From positions 2,580,001 to 2,644,000 of the forward strand of contig CP141147.1 in the NCBI GenBank assembly GCA_035235625.1: 64,000 nucleotides of DNA. The letters are read 5' to 3'. Below, piece by piece: positions 1-11,363 of this stretch; the stretch's first letter is position 1; the number at the start of each line of letters is the position of its first letter. A model generated the notes under the pieces. The model had not been told where the DNA came from. It did not search any database and saw only the letters and a list, made by a program, of their open reading frames with translations. The position numbers were made by a program, and so were the translations under genes. This DNA is from Saururus chinensis (taxonomy: Eukaryota > Streptophyta > Magnoliopsida > Piperales > Saururaceae).

Positions 1-345
1 CACCAAGAATGTGCAAATCGGAGTTCAAATGAGGGAGATACGACCGTTCAAAGTTGCACATAACATGCAGGGCCCGTTTACTGAACTGGATGGGCAAATT
101 GTCCATTTAAGTCACTATACGGCCCCAATTAATTAAAGTGACAGAAATTAATTTTTAGGGGCCTAATTAGGTTGCCTAAGTGAGGAGGTTTAGCCCAACT
201 GTTAAGGGGATTAAGGTTCCTAATCCCCATGCTTATAAATAGATATTTAGGGCTTCGTGAGAGGGAGCTTTTTGGCCCTAAAGGAAGGAGAGAGAGGAAG
301 ATGGTTTCCGGCAAAAGCGGCTGGTGACAGAGTGATAAGTATGAA
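1..345 (+). mobile_element. LTR fragment (family of 10126-10790), cut by window edge
   Basis: This stretch aligns base by base with 10278-10640; the shared parts include a CAGGGCCCGTTTAC block and a CCAATTAATTAAAGTGAC block. A TATA-like box (TATAAATA, 234-241) lies where the other copy has TATAAAAG (10510-10517). Both are followed by a leader rich in GGAGAAG. No protein is encoded. The left part of the LTR lies outside the window. The LTR assignment is inferred from the TGTAACATC-like start of the second copy and the promoter-leader layout. Confidence 0.6.
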
Positions 346-1884
346 ATATATATCTATTTTATATGCCTTTTTACCTTATTTGCTAGCATAGATTAGGTTA
401 ATTTAGAGTTAGTTATGGTTTATATAAATTAAGATAGATATTAGTATTTTAGTTTAATTATTAATAATTTTGTATTTATTAGTAGTTTAGATATGTATTT
501 GAATCAAGTTGGGATCTTAATTATATTCTACATGTCTAAAATGTGATGTTTTAATGCTTTGTAGGTAAAATGTGCTTATCGAAGTATTTGGACGATATTT
601 GGAATAATTAAAAATAGTCTTGACATGCTTTAAAGTGATTTGGACAACTTTTCAGAGTTATAAACAAATTGGAAATTAATATGGACATGAAAGAAAGAGC
701 TTAATGAACAGAAAATGGACTGTCCAGATAAGCTGTCCAGATTGCAAAAACAGTGTAGCCGTTTGAATGGGGCATTTTTAAGGATCAAACGGGATAACGT
801 GATTTTGGAGCAAAATGCAGTATAGGAAATCGAACGGGCATGCAGGGCATTCGAACGGGATAACGCACAATTTCCTTATTTCAGCCAATTTTGAGTCCTT
901 TTCATATTGGACTCCTTCCTATGGTTCTTATGCCTATATAAAGACATATTTGGCTCAAAATTAAAGGTTAGCAAGTAGATTTTCTGAAGAGAAAAAGGAA
1001 GAAGAAGATGGAGAAAAACTCAAAGCTTTTAATGGAGATTCAAGTGCTTTCTTCTACAATAGAAGGCTAGACTTTTCTCTTACTTAGGAGTTGATGAAGC
1101 TATAGATAACTTTCAGTTTCTTTTCTTTTTAATTTAGATCTCAGTTGTGAATTATGACAATTGTATGATAAGAATTTCCTTTTTAATGGAAGAGCTTTTT
1201 ATGTTTATTCAAATCTATGTTGATTTATTGTCTTGTAGATGATAGATTGATGTGGTTTTGATATTTGCATCAATTCTAATTTCTGTGATTTAGATGAGAT
1301 GGTAATACAATAGTTTTAATGTTCAGATAATTAATGACTTGGATGAGTTATACTAAGATTAGACGGGTCATACCTATAGCTAGTTTAGTGTAGATGATTC
1401 GTGCTATTGTCGAAGATAGTTCATGTCATGGAATTTAATTAATAATTCTTTCTGAAATAATTCTAGCTTGTAGCTGAGAATACTTGTTCATATTCCCACT
1501 AGATTTGGATTAAAAGTTAAGGAATTGTTATGGTTCTATAGTGGATTCGATTTCTTAAGTAATTTTCATCATATTAATCTCTTGTTTTTAAACTAGTTGA
1601 TTCCTTTCCTTTACTTAATTAAAGTTTAAGTTGTTTTAGTTTTCAACCAGCAAATTCCTCTTTAGATTTAGTAATAATTCATCTTTCCCTGAGGTTCGGC
1701 AACCCTTAAATACTTATCCTGGTACAATTACCTTGTACACTTGCAAAAGGTTTAATTATAAACGAGCAAAAAGACATAAGTCTTACAAGGTAAGATCGCT
1801 TAATAATGCTAGTTTCAGTCTTATCATTGTATGATGCACGATTTGAGACTTGAATGTGATTTAATTTGTGAATTCCGTCGTGCA
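346..1884. other. AT-rich non-coding stretch, probably old LTR/leader sequence
   Basis: No coding frame of note is present. Bases 745-870 hold repeated CGAACGGG-type motifs like those in three other LTR-like regions of this window (7440-7535, 45855-45920, 54790-54890). Nothing else is recognised. Confidence 0.4.
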
Positions 1885-1979
1885 CAACCCCACTCGTCGT
1901 GGGATTGCCTACGGGATTTGGCCCGATGTTGGTTGCCTACTAGCTAGCAAGCGTTGAACCACCATGACCAGTCCATTGC

Positions 1980-1987
1980 ATTGTGCC
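1980..1987. repeat. Target-site duplication (left) of the hAT-like element
   Basis: ATTGTGCC is repeated at 4535-4542. The paralogous unoccupied site is near 30760-30768 (CGTCGTGCC followed by CACGG). Confidence 0.85.
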
Positions 1988-3069
1988 TAAGGCTGCTAAT
2001 GAGCCGAGCCAGCTCGTTGAGCTGAACAGGCTCGGCTCGGTTCGACTCGAATCTGGCTCGGCTCGAAGTGAGCTCGACTCGAGCTCGGTTCGAACTCGAA
2101 ATCAAACGAGCCGATCTCGAACATGGGCCAGCTCGAATCGACTCGACTCGAAACCTGATCGGTTCGACTCGAACTCGACTCGAAGCTCGGCTCGAACTCG
2201 ACTCGATTTGTTATATATCATTTTTTAATTATTATATCCATATTATATAAATTTTTTAACTTTTACCTTTCATGTACCCATAATATTTTATATTAATTTA
2301 TAAAATATATATCCTATATATACATTAATATATGGTATATGATATATTATATAATATGATATATAATACCTATATTATACTATTATATTTTAAACAAATA
2401 TAAATCTTACTACTAATAAAATTGAGAATGTAGGTATGATAAATTAATTTATTTCTATTCTACCCCTATTCATCTATATAATATTATTTAAATTTTAAAT
2501 ACTACCTTTAATCATTCTAATCCTAACAAATATAAATATGTTATTCTACTTGCAAATAAACATTCTTAATTCAACCAATTATATTAGTTTAGATTTAGAG
2601 ATTTAGTGAATTATATCTAGATTTTTCCTATAAATATATCCAGTGAACCAAGTCTAGATTTTATTATTGAATTTCAATTATATTGATTTTTCTTTTTACA
2701 GGCAATCTACACATCATGAAATATGTTATTGCTGAAGTCCAAATAATTCTCTTATTATGAATTTTTTAGTTACTAGAATAATTAGATATGAAATATGTGA
2801 ATAAGAGTTGTTATAACTTTGGTGACTAGTTCAGTCTTTTGTGACTTATTATATAATAAATTTTATATAACTATCAAAATAACGGAGAGAGAAAAATATT
2901 TACCAATATGATGTTCTTTTTCACTGATTAGGCGCTCACACTTGCATGATTTTTTTTAATATTTTTTTATAATTTTATCCTTTAGAAAGATAAAATAAGT
3001 ACACTTAAATTAATACAATGTACTCTTTGTCATTCCAAATGACGAAATCAATAATGAATTGATTTTTTT

Positions 3070-3200
3070 TTCTTTTTTCTCTTTCCTCTCTTGCTCCACT
3101 CTCTATTCACTCTCTCCCTCCTCTCTCTATTCTCTCTCTCTTCTCTCTTTCGGTTATCTCTCTTCTCTCTCTCCTCTTTCTCTTTTCTCTCTCCTCTCTT
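3070..3200. repeat. CT-rich microsatellite arm
   Basis: Pyrimidine-rich (TC)n sequence that pairs with the purine tract at 3361-3690 inside the foldback. The open frames here are composition artefacts. Confidence 0.7.
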
Positions 3201-3360
3201 CTAAAGGATAAAATCATGAAAAATTTAAAAAAATATTATTTTCATCATTCACAAATATATTGTATTTTATTTTAAATTTAATATTTTAATATATAATATA
3301 TAAATAAGAAAAAATTAAATTAAAATTTTATACTTTCTCCCCACTTCTCAAAGCTAGGGC

Positions 3361-3690
3361 TCACGTCACGCACATGAGAGAGAGATAGGGAGAGAGAAAG
3401 CGAAAGAAGAGAGGACAGAGAGAAGAGAAAGTGTAGAGAGAGAGTGAAGAGAGAGAATAAGAAAGATAGCCAAAAGAGAGGAGAGAGATTGAATAGAAAT
3501 ATAGAGAGGAGAAAGTGAATAGAGAGTGTGTGAAGAGAGAGAGATAGCCGAAAGAAAGAGACAATGAATAGAGAGAGAAGAGATAATGAATAGTGAGAGA
3601 AGAGAGAGCGAATAGAGAGAGGAGAGAGTGAAAAGAAAGAGGAGAGAGAGAGAGAGAGAGAATGAAGAGATAGTAGAGAGAAGAGAGTAC
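3361..3690. repeat. GA-rich microsatellite arm
   Basis: About 330 bp of GAGAGA-type sequence, the complementary arm of the 3070-3200 tract. The two low-complexity open frames on the minus strand are not genes. Confidence 0.7.
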
Positions 3691-4027
3691 AAAATTATTT
3701 CATTATTGATTTTATCCTTCTAAATGACGAAATCAATACATTGCATTGATTTCATCTTTTAAAAGCACGAAATTATATTGATTTCGTCCTTTAAATCACA
3801 AATTAGTACATTATATTGAATTTTTCCTCTTTAAGAATGAAATTAAAAAATAAATTAAAAAAAGTCATGGAGGCACTCGCGAAAAGAAACACCATATTGG
3901 TAAATATTTTTTCATTTATGTTATTTTGGTAATTATTATTTTTAATATTATTCATATAATGGGAAAAGTTAATATTACTTAAACCCGTTAGTTTGATGGG
4001 CTGTTGGATGTAAATCTGATGACCTAA

Positions 4028-4067
4028 TCAGCCCAGGCGCACGCCAGCGTGCGTGAGCCCGGGCTGA
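4028..4067. repeat. GC-rich hairpin
   Basis: ATCAGCCCAGGCGCACGC and its near complement, ending in GGGCTGAT, face each other across a short loop in an otherwise AT-rich stretch. Flanking CCCGTTA (3985-) and TAACGGG (about 4073-) suggest a very small inserted foldback. Confidence 0.5.
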
Positions 4068-4534
4068 TATTAACGGGACTCTTATATAATTATATTTATT
4101 ATATGGGATATTTGAATAACATTAGTTAAATTTTTGGTGACAAATGAAATTTTTTTGTTGGGTATTTATTTACTCTTATCTTAACCATGGATTTTGAAAT
4201 AATATTTACAACTTTAATACAATAAAATTATGTTTATTATAATTTTTTTTATTTTTGTGTTGGTGTGATTATCTAAATTAATATAGATTTTTATAGAAAA
4301 AAAAATTTGTTTGTAAATGGGATTCGAGCTCAATTCGAACACAAGTTCGAGTTTCTATAATATGTTTTCAAGCTCGAGCTCGAGTCGAGTTTCGAATTTT
4401 TAGTCGAACCGAGCTCGAGTCAGGAATCGAGCTTTTCAATCGAGCTCGAGCCGAGCTCGAACCGAGCTTTCAGAAATCGAGCTCGAGTCAAAAAACCTAA
4501 AAACTCGGTTCGACTCGGCTCGTTAGCACCCTTA

Positions 4535-4542
4535 ATTGTGCC
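4535..4542. repeat. Target-site duplication (right) of the hAT-like element
   Basis: ATTGTGCC, identical to 1980-1987. Confidence 0.85.
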
Positions 4543-7500
4543 CATGACACTCAGACCACCGCCTAGAGGACCAGCAAGAGTGAGTGGTCAGAGGCCAGAA
4601 TTCTTCCCTTCTTCATTCCCTCTGGCAAATCAGAGGGTTGTGGCCGATAGTGCAGGCCGCCAGATGGCTGAATAACACATCACCACCTTCCTCCTTTCTA
4701 AACTTGACCTATTCCCAGCAGGAACCTGCCACTGGTTGCCTGTCGAGCCGCCGCACGAAGCATCTGCAAACCACCGTCGTCCCTCCCCCATGCTCTCTTG
4801 AGTTAATAAAATTAGGGAGGATGGTGGTGGATTGCAGTTGTAGTTTGGTGACGAGATAGGGCTCCCAAAATTGCCAAATTCCGATTATCCGATCGAGCCA
4901 ACGCCAATAGTGGAAGCTACCGCCGGCCTCAGTAAAGCATAAAAAAAGGGGAAAACATGCCTTTGGCCCCGGCCGGCCACCCACCGGCTGCCGATCTAGG
5001 GCCAACCGAATCGCTCGAGGCGGCGATTCGGTCAGCCTTGGCCTTGACCCACGGCGCGGCCGGTGCTAGCGCAACCTCTAGCCATTAGCGGGGAAGACGA
5101 CTTGCTCTACATGTTGTTGATTTCAATTTGGGCTCAGGTCGGGTCACCCGAACCATTCGGCTCGGGTCTGGTTTAAAAAAAAAGATATAAAAAAATATAA
5201 GAGGGGGATGAACCGAGTCCAGTTTAGGAGGGTATAAGTATCCTAAAAAAATATTAATGTATCTAGAGAGGGGTGGGAGTGTCCTGACCAAGTTTCAGAT
5301 TGGGGAAAAATTCTTAAGGTTTGTAAAATGACCCTTTTACCCATGGTAGTTAAATTGTCATGTAATATTCACTTACCCGACTTAGGGGCTCCGGCTCAGG
5401 GTCCTATGAGTGGACTAAAAAATTGGGAAAATTCCCTCTATAGGTCTGTATTGTTTATATTGTTCAATATTTTGATGTTTGCTATTGATGTTGTGATAGT
5501 AATTTATCACTAGCTTAAGGTTAATGAAAGATTAATCAATGGGGTTATATAGCTTTAGATTGGGCGAGAACACCTAATTAAGATAAAGACTAAAATACCC
5601 TCAGAGGGGTCTCAAACTAGTTCATGGAGTGAACAAGGTCTTTAACCTAACGATTTTCCGTAGTTAATAAATCAATGGCATTTTTGAGTTTTAACCCTAG
5701 TATGAAAGAGACTAATAGGGTTTGGGATAGTCATTTAGAATCCTTGCTTGTTGACGAGCAAGCTAGGGTTTAGAATGGTTTTTCTAAGTCTTAGCTCTAT
5801 TGAGGAGTTGTTGATTTGGCCGTGAAGTTGCACCTCCCTGTTGGAGGGAGCTCTCCGTGAGCTAGGCTCACCACTAATCTATTGATGATCACTTAGTGTA
5901 CATACATTTGGATTAGCTGATATCTTACTTGGTTGGCTTTTCCCTCCACTTCCGTTTAGGTGTAGTTGTGGGCCATGCCCTTCCACTCCAGTCAGGTCCT
6001 TATGGGCTAGGTTGGGTTATGGAACTTCCTGGTGGATTCTAGAGCCACACTATGGATGGTTCCATTTGGAGGAAGGTCCATAGTGGGATATTAATTATTT
6101 AACAATGGTTTGAGAGATAATTAATAATATTGTTTGATATTTCTTGTTTAATTAGAATAAGTGGAACAATTAAATGACTTGTATAAAATGTAGGTTGGTC
6201 AAAAATACTTAAGCATTACATATGTGATGCTATGCTTCTTAAGATATTGTAGATTTTAGGCATAACTACATCTGGATACGATCTTGTTGGAAACATTGGA
6301 GATGTTTGATGAGGACGTAGGCAACTAACATCGGGTAATGTTAGCCCAATCCAAAAAACATTAATAAAATCTTTTATTTCTTTTGGAAACTCTTCTCTAG
6401 AGGGTGGAGAGGTTTTGTTGTTGTTGTTTGGTTTGGTTAGTTACAAGTTCTTCAAGCGAGGACAAGTGAGACTTGGACTGACAAGCATGAAATGCAGTTC
6501 CTCGATTCTGTAAACTAAGTGTTTTTTTTGCATGAGTTATTTATTTTAAGGCTGATGACAGACTTGTACTTGATGAATAGCCTATTCTCTATGGATTTTT
6601 TAGACATGTAATGATATCATAGGATTTGATATTCGTATTTGTGAACCCCAATTATCATGACCTTGATATTTAATCAAACAGTTTATTTTGTACTTAAGAA
6701 GAACAAAGATTCTTGTCACTTACTATTCATGATATTTAAAATACTTAAAAATCCGGGTCGTGACATAACCCTAGCCATTTGCCAAATGGGGAATGGTTGT
6801 ATTAAGGAGGGAGGAATAACTCTACCCCCATTTCCCAAAGGAAAAACCTTGATTTAGGTGAGTTTTCTTCCCTTAATCACTCCTACTCTTTTGATTTTGG
6901 TCTTAATCACTTCTATCTTCATTCCTCCTATCTTGATTCTTGATTTTCTTCCATCAAAATCTTGTTTTTAATTTTGATTTAGAACCCTAATTAGGTGATT
7001 TTTATTTTTTAAACTAAGGATGTCTTAGATCTATCCTTTTCCAAGTTGATTTGAGTATATTAGCAAATTTTAATTAGGTTTAACCAAAACCGTAATTTTC
7101 GGGTAGGATTTCTTAAGGTTGAGGATCATTCAAAGTATTCAAAGGCTTGTTAGGGGTAAGGGATTTTTACCTTGAGTGGTTTTTCTTCACTGAATTGCAT
7201 GATTATAGATTTATTTGAGTTCTTGCTTCATTTTGAGGTTTAATGGTAATTTATTGAAAGCATGTTATTTATGGTTCTTTTCGTATGATTAAGAATGAAA
7301 ATAATTGGATCCATCATGTTCTAGGCTTAGATTTTGATTATATAATGTTCAATTATGATTTTTTAATTTATATAGAAATTTGGAATGTTTTCGGTTTAAA
7401 TTTCAAGTAGTTGAAGATGAACAAGAAAAGTTGATTGTTCCAACCGATCGAATAGGCTAACAACCATTGGAACGGCCAGCCGTTTGAACAGCCAGGCGCT

Positions 7501-8819
7501 CAAACGACCTACTAAGCGTCCGAATGGCCAACGGCAGAATGGTATTCTAGTCTATTTTTGTGGATGTTTCGGTCATTTTTTGATCTTTTCTTATAATTCT
7601 AATTCTTTATGGCTATTATGAGTTATGATTACTTATAAATGTCACTTAATTGCATGTGAACTTTCTTTGGACTATGATTTAGCTTAAGCATGATGATGGC
7701 TATACATGTCTAGGTTTAGCATGTTGTTCTACTTGTCTTGAATCCGTATTTCGATGTTTTTTTGCATTTACTCCATAATTCTAGTAGGATATGACCATGA
7801 TAAATTATGGATGCTTGCACATGTCACATCGATTAGGTGATTCATGTTCTATATGTTTTAGCTTAAGTATGAACACTACCATATATGTACATGCTTGCAT
7901 ATGCTTTTATGATTTTTTTTTGCACAAATGGACTATGTTTCATGCATATATAGACTGAGTAGAGTATGTTTACTTATGCTTACACTCATTTAACATTTGC
8001 TCACGTATGTAACATTTCGCGTGTATCATAAAAATGCTTTATAAGAGATGATTTCTCGTGTTTAGTTGTGATTAATTGATTGGATGGCTAGATTAACCGC
8101 TCAGAGGTTTAACGAATCGGTTTTACGTTGGAAAGGATGGGGTTTTTGTTTTATGTCCCTTTCAGGATAGGTTGCCTCCCTAGGTTGAGAAGAGTGGATT
8201 TTCCATATGAGAAATTGATGTGTTATCTAGACCCTGAGAATCCAAGCTGGTATGTTTGTGTGCACTGGCTTACCATGCACTGGCTTACCAGGGGGTATTT
8301 CCCAGTTAGGGACTTACCTTGACTGCTATAGTTTTCCTTTTTAGAAATTTGAACCTTCCTCGCAAGGGATTGCCCTAGGTGAGCAGGGGATACTTTCCCA
8401 ATTAGGGAACTTACCCAAACTGCTCTAGTTCTTTTTTTAGGATTTCGGACAATCCCCGCAAGAGATTATCATAGGCGAGCGGGTCTACTAGTGCTTCGGC
8501 CAGAATTAAGTAGAATTGTTTTCTCAATTGTGAGACATTCACCGTATAGTGTATGCATGTGTAAAAAATATAATGCTCATTGACACGGGTTGTGTAAGAC
8601 CAATGATGCTTATGTTAAACATTGTGTGTATGGCATAGTTATACTTGAACATGCTGGATGAAATGTGATTTGGTATAATTGATTATGTAGGGTGAATGTG
8701 TATATTGAGACATGATTATGCACGATGTGAATATTGATACTTGATTTGTGCAGGATGCAAATGTTATAATGAGATTTATATGATTACACGTGATGTGTAT
8801 ATGTGTTATGATTTATAGA
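4543..8819. other. Copy A body: non-coding repeat sequence
   Basis: This part matches copy B at 30769-33872 and 45161-47170. A GC-richer part (4545-5100) precedes AT-rich LTR-like sequence. The unoccupied site for the copy B MITE is at 4805-4812 (AATAAAAT), and that for the MULE at 6733-6741 (TATTTAAAA). A motif cluster with 'GAACGGCC/CGAATGGCC' lies at 7440-7535. Short open frames on both strands have no family features and are not conserved in copy B. Confidence 0.6.
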
Positions 8820-9115
8820 TGGACTTATGATGCATAGGTGGCATAAATATATGTTTATGGAATGTGATTTGTATCATGATGCACATGTGGCATGAATATG
8901 TATTTATGGAATGCGATTTATATCATGATGCACAGGTGGCATGAATATATGTTTATGGAATGTGATTTGTATCATGATGCACATGTGGCATGAATATGTA
9001 TTTATGGAATGCGATTTATATCATGATGCACAGGTGGCATGAATATATATTTATGGAATATGAGTTATATAATGATGCATAAGTGACATAAATATGTACA
9101 TGGAATGTGATTTAT
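8820..9115. repeat. 49-bp minisatellite, about six units, alternating A/B types
   Basis: The unit runs TATGGAATGTGATTTGTATC then ATGATGCAC..GTGGCATGAATATG. Alternate units differ at fixed positions (CACATGTGG versus CACAGGTGG), giving a 98-bp higher-order period. Copy B has only about three units (47215-47340). Confidence 0.8.
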
Positions 9116-10125
9116 CTCATGTTGCACAAATTTAGAGAATATATATGTCATACATGTTTAGATTGAGAATGCATGCAGTACTCTTCATGAGTTTATATTC
9201 CATTTTAAAACCATTGCTAAGCTAAGCTCACCCTTCTTTGTTATGGTTTTGTTTTGGGGTTGCATATTGTGTCATGCGGGTGCTTCAGATGGGCTCTATG
9301 TTGAGCATGAGGTTATATTAGATTTGTCCTATGTTATGTTGAACTTATATTTGATCTTACTTCACATTATGTTTAGCCGGGGTTGGCTTAGACTTATGTA
9401 GCCCTTGGGGCTTATTGTTTTGTTCTTATCTAGATGATGTGGGTATGTGTATACTAAGATTGTTAATTAGCCTCCTTTTTGTTCCGCTATTTGCTTTTGT
9501 ACAAAGGGCACGTGCTCTCACTTCGATGTGTGTTTCACCCAAGGATGGTTAAGCCTTCTGCATTTCCACTTCACTTTGTCATGCCACGTACCACCTCCTC
9601 ATTGGACTGGGTTCAAGTCAAGGGTGGTGTGTGCCGGGGCGTGACATAGTACTAGTGTGCGCCATCGATATTAAAATGAACATTCCACAGGCATTCATTA
9701 CGCTGCACTCATTGTCAGAGCAGAGCATTAAAAATGTTTCCCACTAGTAAAGGGTGGTTGGGGGAATGCACCAACTCGCTGGCCATGAAGAGGAAAAAAT
9801 TATTCATCCATAATCCATGTCGTAGATACATTTGTTCATTGTTTGATATGTTTAGATGGTTTCTACGTGTTTGAACGTGAGTAAATTTATTTTTTCACAT
9901 GAGTGTACATGTTAAAACATAAGGATGAGAAGTCTCCTAACCCATGATTTAGCCAACCTACCCCCATTCACATAGTCGGTGGATATCTACCCGTCTGTGT
10001 ATAGGTGGGATGGGTAGGCTAAAATTACAGGTGACAAACTCCTCATCAACATTAACATCATTGGACCTTATGCTAATGTGCATTAGTGTATAGGGTTAGC
10101 TAAAATTGATGGCGCACACTATAAC
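9116..10125. other. Copy A right end, LTR-like 3' part and flank
   Basis: Contains a CTAAGCTCACCC block and a GGGGCGTGACA end (9638-9648), both resembling the 3' end of the LTR element at 48765-56950. From 9655 the sequence matches 59952-60995, next to the COQ10-like gene in copy B. The unoccupied CACTA target is the TGT at 9656-9658. No gene is seen. Confidence 0.5.
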
Positions 10126-10790
10126 ATCTGGGAATTTTCTCAATTCCCGAAGTCAACTACATGGAAATTAGGGTGTTTGACCCCTTGAATTTATAGTGGG
10201 TATAACTTGATCATTGGTTGGAATTGGTGGTTGAGACTAATATGGATGGAAATTAGACAGGAAGAGCTTCGAAATACCACTAAGAACGCACAAATCGGAG
10301 CTAAAATGAGAAAGATACGACTGTTCAAAGTTGAACATAATACACAGGGCCCGTTTACCCGAACTAAACGTGCGAATTGTCCATTTAAGTTACTGCACGG
10401 GCCCAATTAATTAAAGTGACGAAAATTAATTTTTGGGGACCAATTAGGTAGCCGAAGTGAGGAGGTTTTGACCCAACATCTAAGGATTAAGAACCCTAAT
10501 CCCCATGTCTATAAAAGGAGCTTTTTTTACCCTAAGAGGAGAAGATTTTTTGGGGGCGAAGGAGGAGGAGCCTCCATGGGGAAGGAGGAGCTGTCAGAGA
10601 GATTTCGGTGAGGCCGGTCAACAATGGTAGGAAGAACTTGTTCAAAGACCAATGATTTGAGAGGTAAGATGCCTAAACTCATGTTAATTTTGATGGGTTA
10701 ATCATATAGATGAATTTATGTGAGTAGGCATAAAAATGAAACGTGGTTTCATGAAGTATTTGCTATCTTTAATCCGCCTGCCGACATGGG
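10126..10790 (+). mobile_element. LTR fragment, same family as 1-345
   Basis: It starts TATAACATCTGGGAATTTTC, close to the LTR start at 27929 (TGTAGCATCCGGAAATTTCC). A TATA box (TATAAAAG) lies at 10510-10517, followed by a GGAG-rich leader. The homology stops abruptly where GC-rich sequence begins at about 10790, so the LTR is truncated. No partner LTR or TSD was found. Confidence 0.55.
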
Positions 10791-11363
10791 CGGAGGCTGC
10801 TGGACCTCAAGCGGCTAGGACTGCTTCATCCAAAGCTCTGATCTCCTCTGCTGATCCAACCCTTTTGTGGGGTCAGCCACGGCCGCACCCATGTTAGACA
10901 TTACAAAAGAAGTCCAAAAGAGGATTCTTGGAGCTCAGGGCAGAGGCTAGGTGGCCCCCGGTGAACTGCGAGGCCAGGATGATTGGATCCGCAGCAGAAT
11001 GGCTGACAGATCAATCTAAGTCTTGCGGCGAGTTGAAACATCTATTGTGCTTGCCGCCACCGTTGTCCAGAGAAAAACAGAGAGGAGAAAGATGGGTGGC
11101 GCATGCGTTCGAAACAGCCGCCTCACCACGGGTGGGGGATGGTGTGTCTAGTAGAGCCGGAGCGAGTTGGAACGCCGGATCCATGGCCTCCAGCAGCTTG
11201 CAGGCGGGATGTGGTGCGGTAGCAGCTGGGCACCATCCAGTGGTTGCTGGACTTCCGTTTCGAGGCCGTCCCCGTGAGGCGGCCCTTGTGTGTTGAGCAC
11301 TTCTAGGACCGAAATCTGGTGATCCCGGCGATTCCAGTACCTATCCTACAAGGGGAGGGGCGG
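10791..11363. other. GC-rich unassigned island, left half
   Basis: This GC-rich block continues at 12996-13082 after the solo LTR is removed. An open frame of about 120 codons runs 10928-11296 on the plus strand, but it lacks a clear ATG start and any recognisable domain. It may be a captured host fragment or part of an old LTR. Function unknown. Confidence 0.35.

Larger units (their letters stand above)
2842..3962. mobile_element. MULE-like foldback element nested in the hAT-like element
   Basis: Long inverted arms face each other. The left arm carries AAATATTTACCAATATGATG then a pyrimidine tract; the right arm carries a purine tract then CACCATATTGGTAAATATTT. The termini resemble those of the MULE at 33873-45160, with the same ATTTCC/ACC..GTGGTGTTC-like block and the same 'GATTTCGTCCTTTAAA..GAAATC' palindromes (3700-3850). 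No protein is encoded. The exact ends are unclear because no convincing 9-bp TSD was found, so both borders are approximate. Confidence 0.55.
1988..4534. mobile_element. Non-autonomous hAT-like transposon with CTCGA-rich arms
   Basis: The ends are imperfect inverted repeats: TAAGGCTGCTAATGAGCCGAG on the left and the complement of TAAGGGTGCTAACGAGCCGAG on the right. They are flanked by an 8-bp TSD, as expected of hAT elements. Both subterminal regions (about 1993-2215 and 4320-4524) are packed with inverted copies of CTCGACTCGA/GAGCTCGA motifs, the usual place for transposase-binding repeats. The interior is AT-rich, has no transposase and carries a nested MULE-like foldback. Mobilisation in trans is inferred. 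Confidence 0.85.
1885..10045. repeat. Long repeat, copy A (paralogue of about 30672-61000)
   Basis: The sequence from CGTGGGATTGCCTAC (about 1890) to the GGTGACAAACTC region (about 10045) matches, in the same order and strand, 30672-33872, then 45161-47926, then about 59952-61000. Copy B is interrupted by insertions; copy A by the hAT-like element at 1988-4534. Copy A lacks about 530 bp that copy B has near 31990-32525, and about 80 bp near 33170. The repeat contains LTR-like 3' ends (GGTCGTGACA near 6766, GGGGCGTGACA at 9638-9648), so it is at least partly LTR-derived. No intact gene is seen. Confidence 0.75.

Noticed and set aside
3366-3692. Ser/Leu-rich frame of 108 codons on the minus strand
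   Set aside because: It is a translation of a GA microsatellite.
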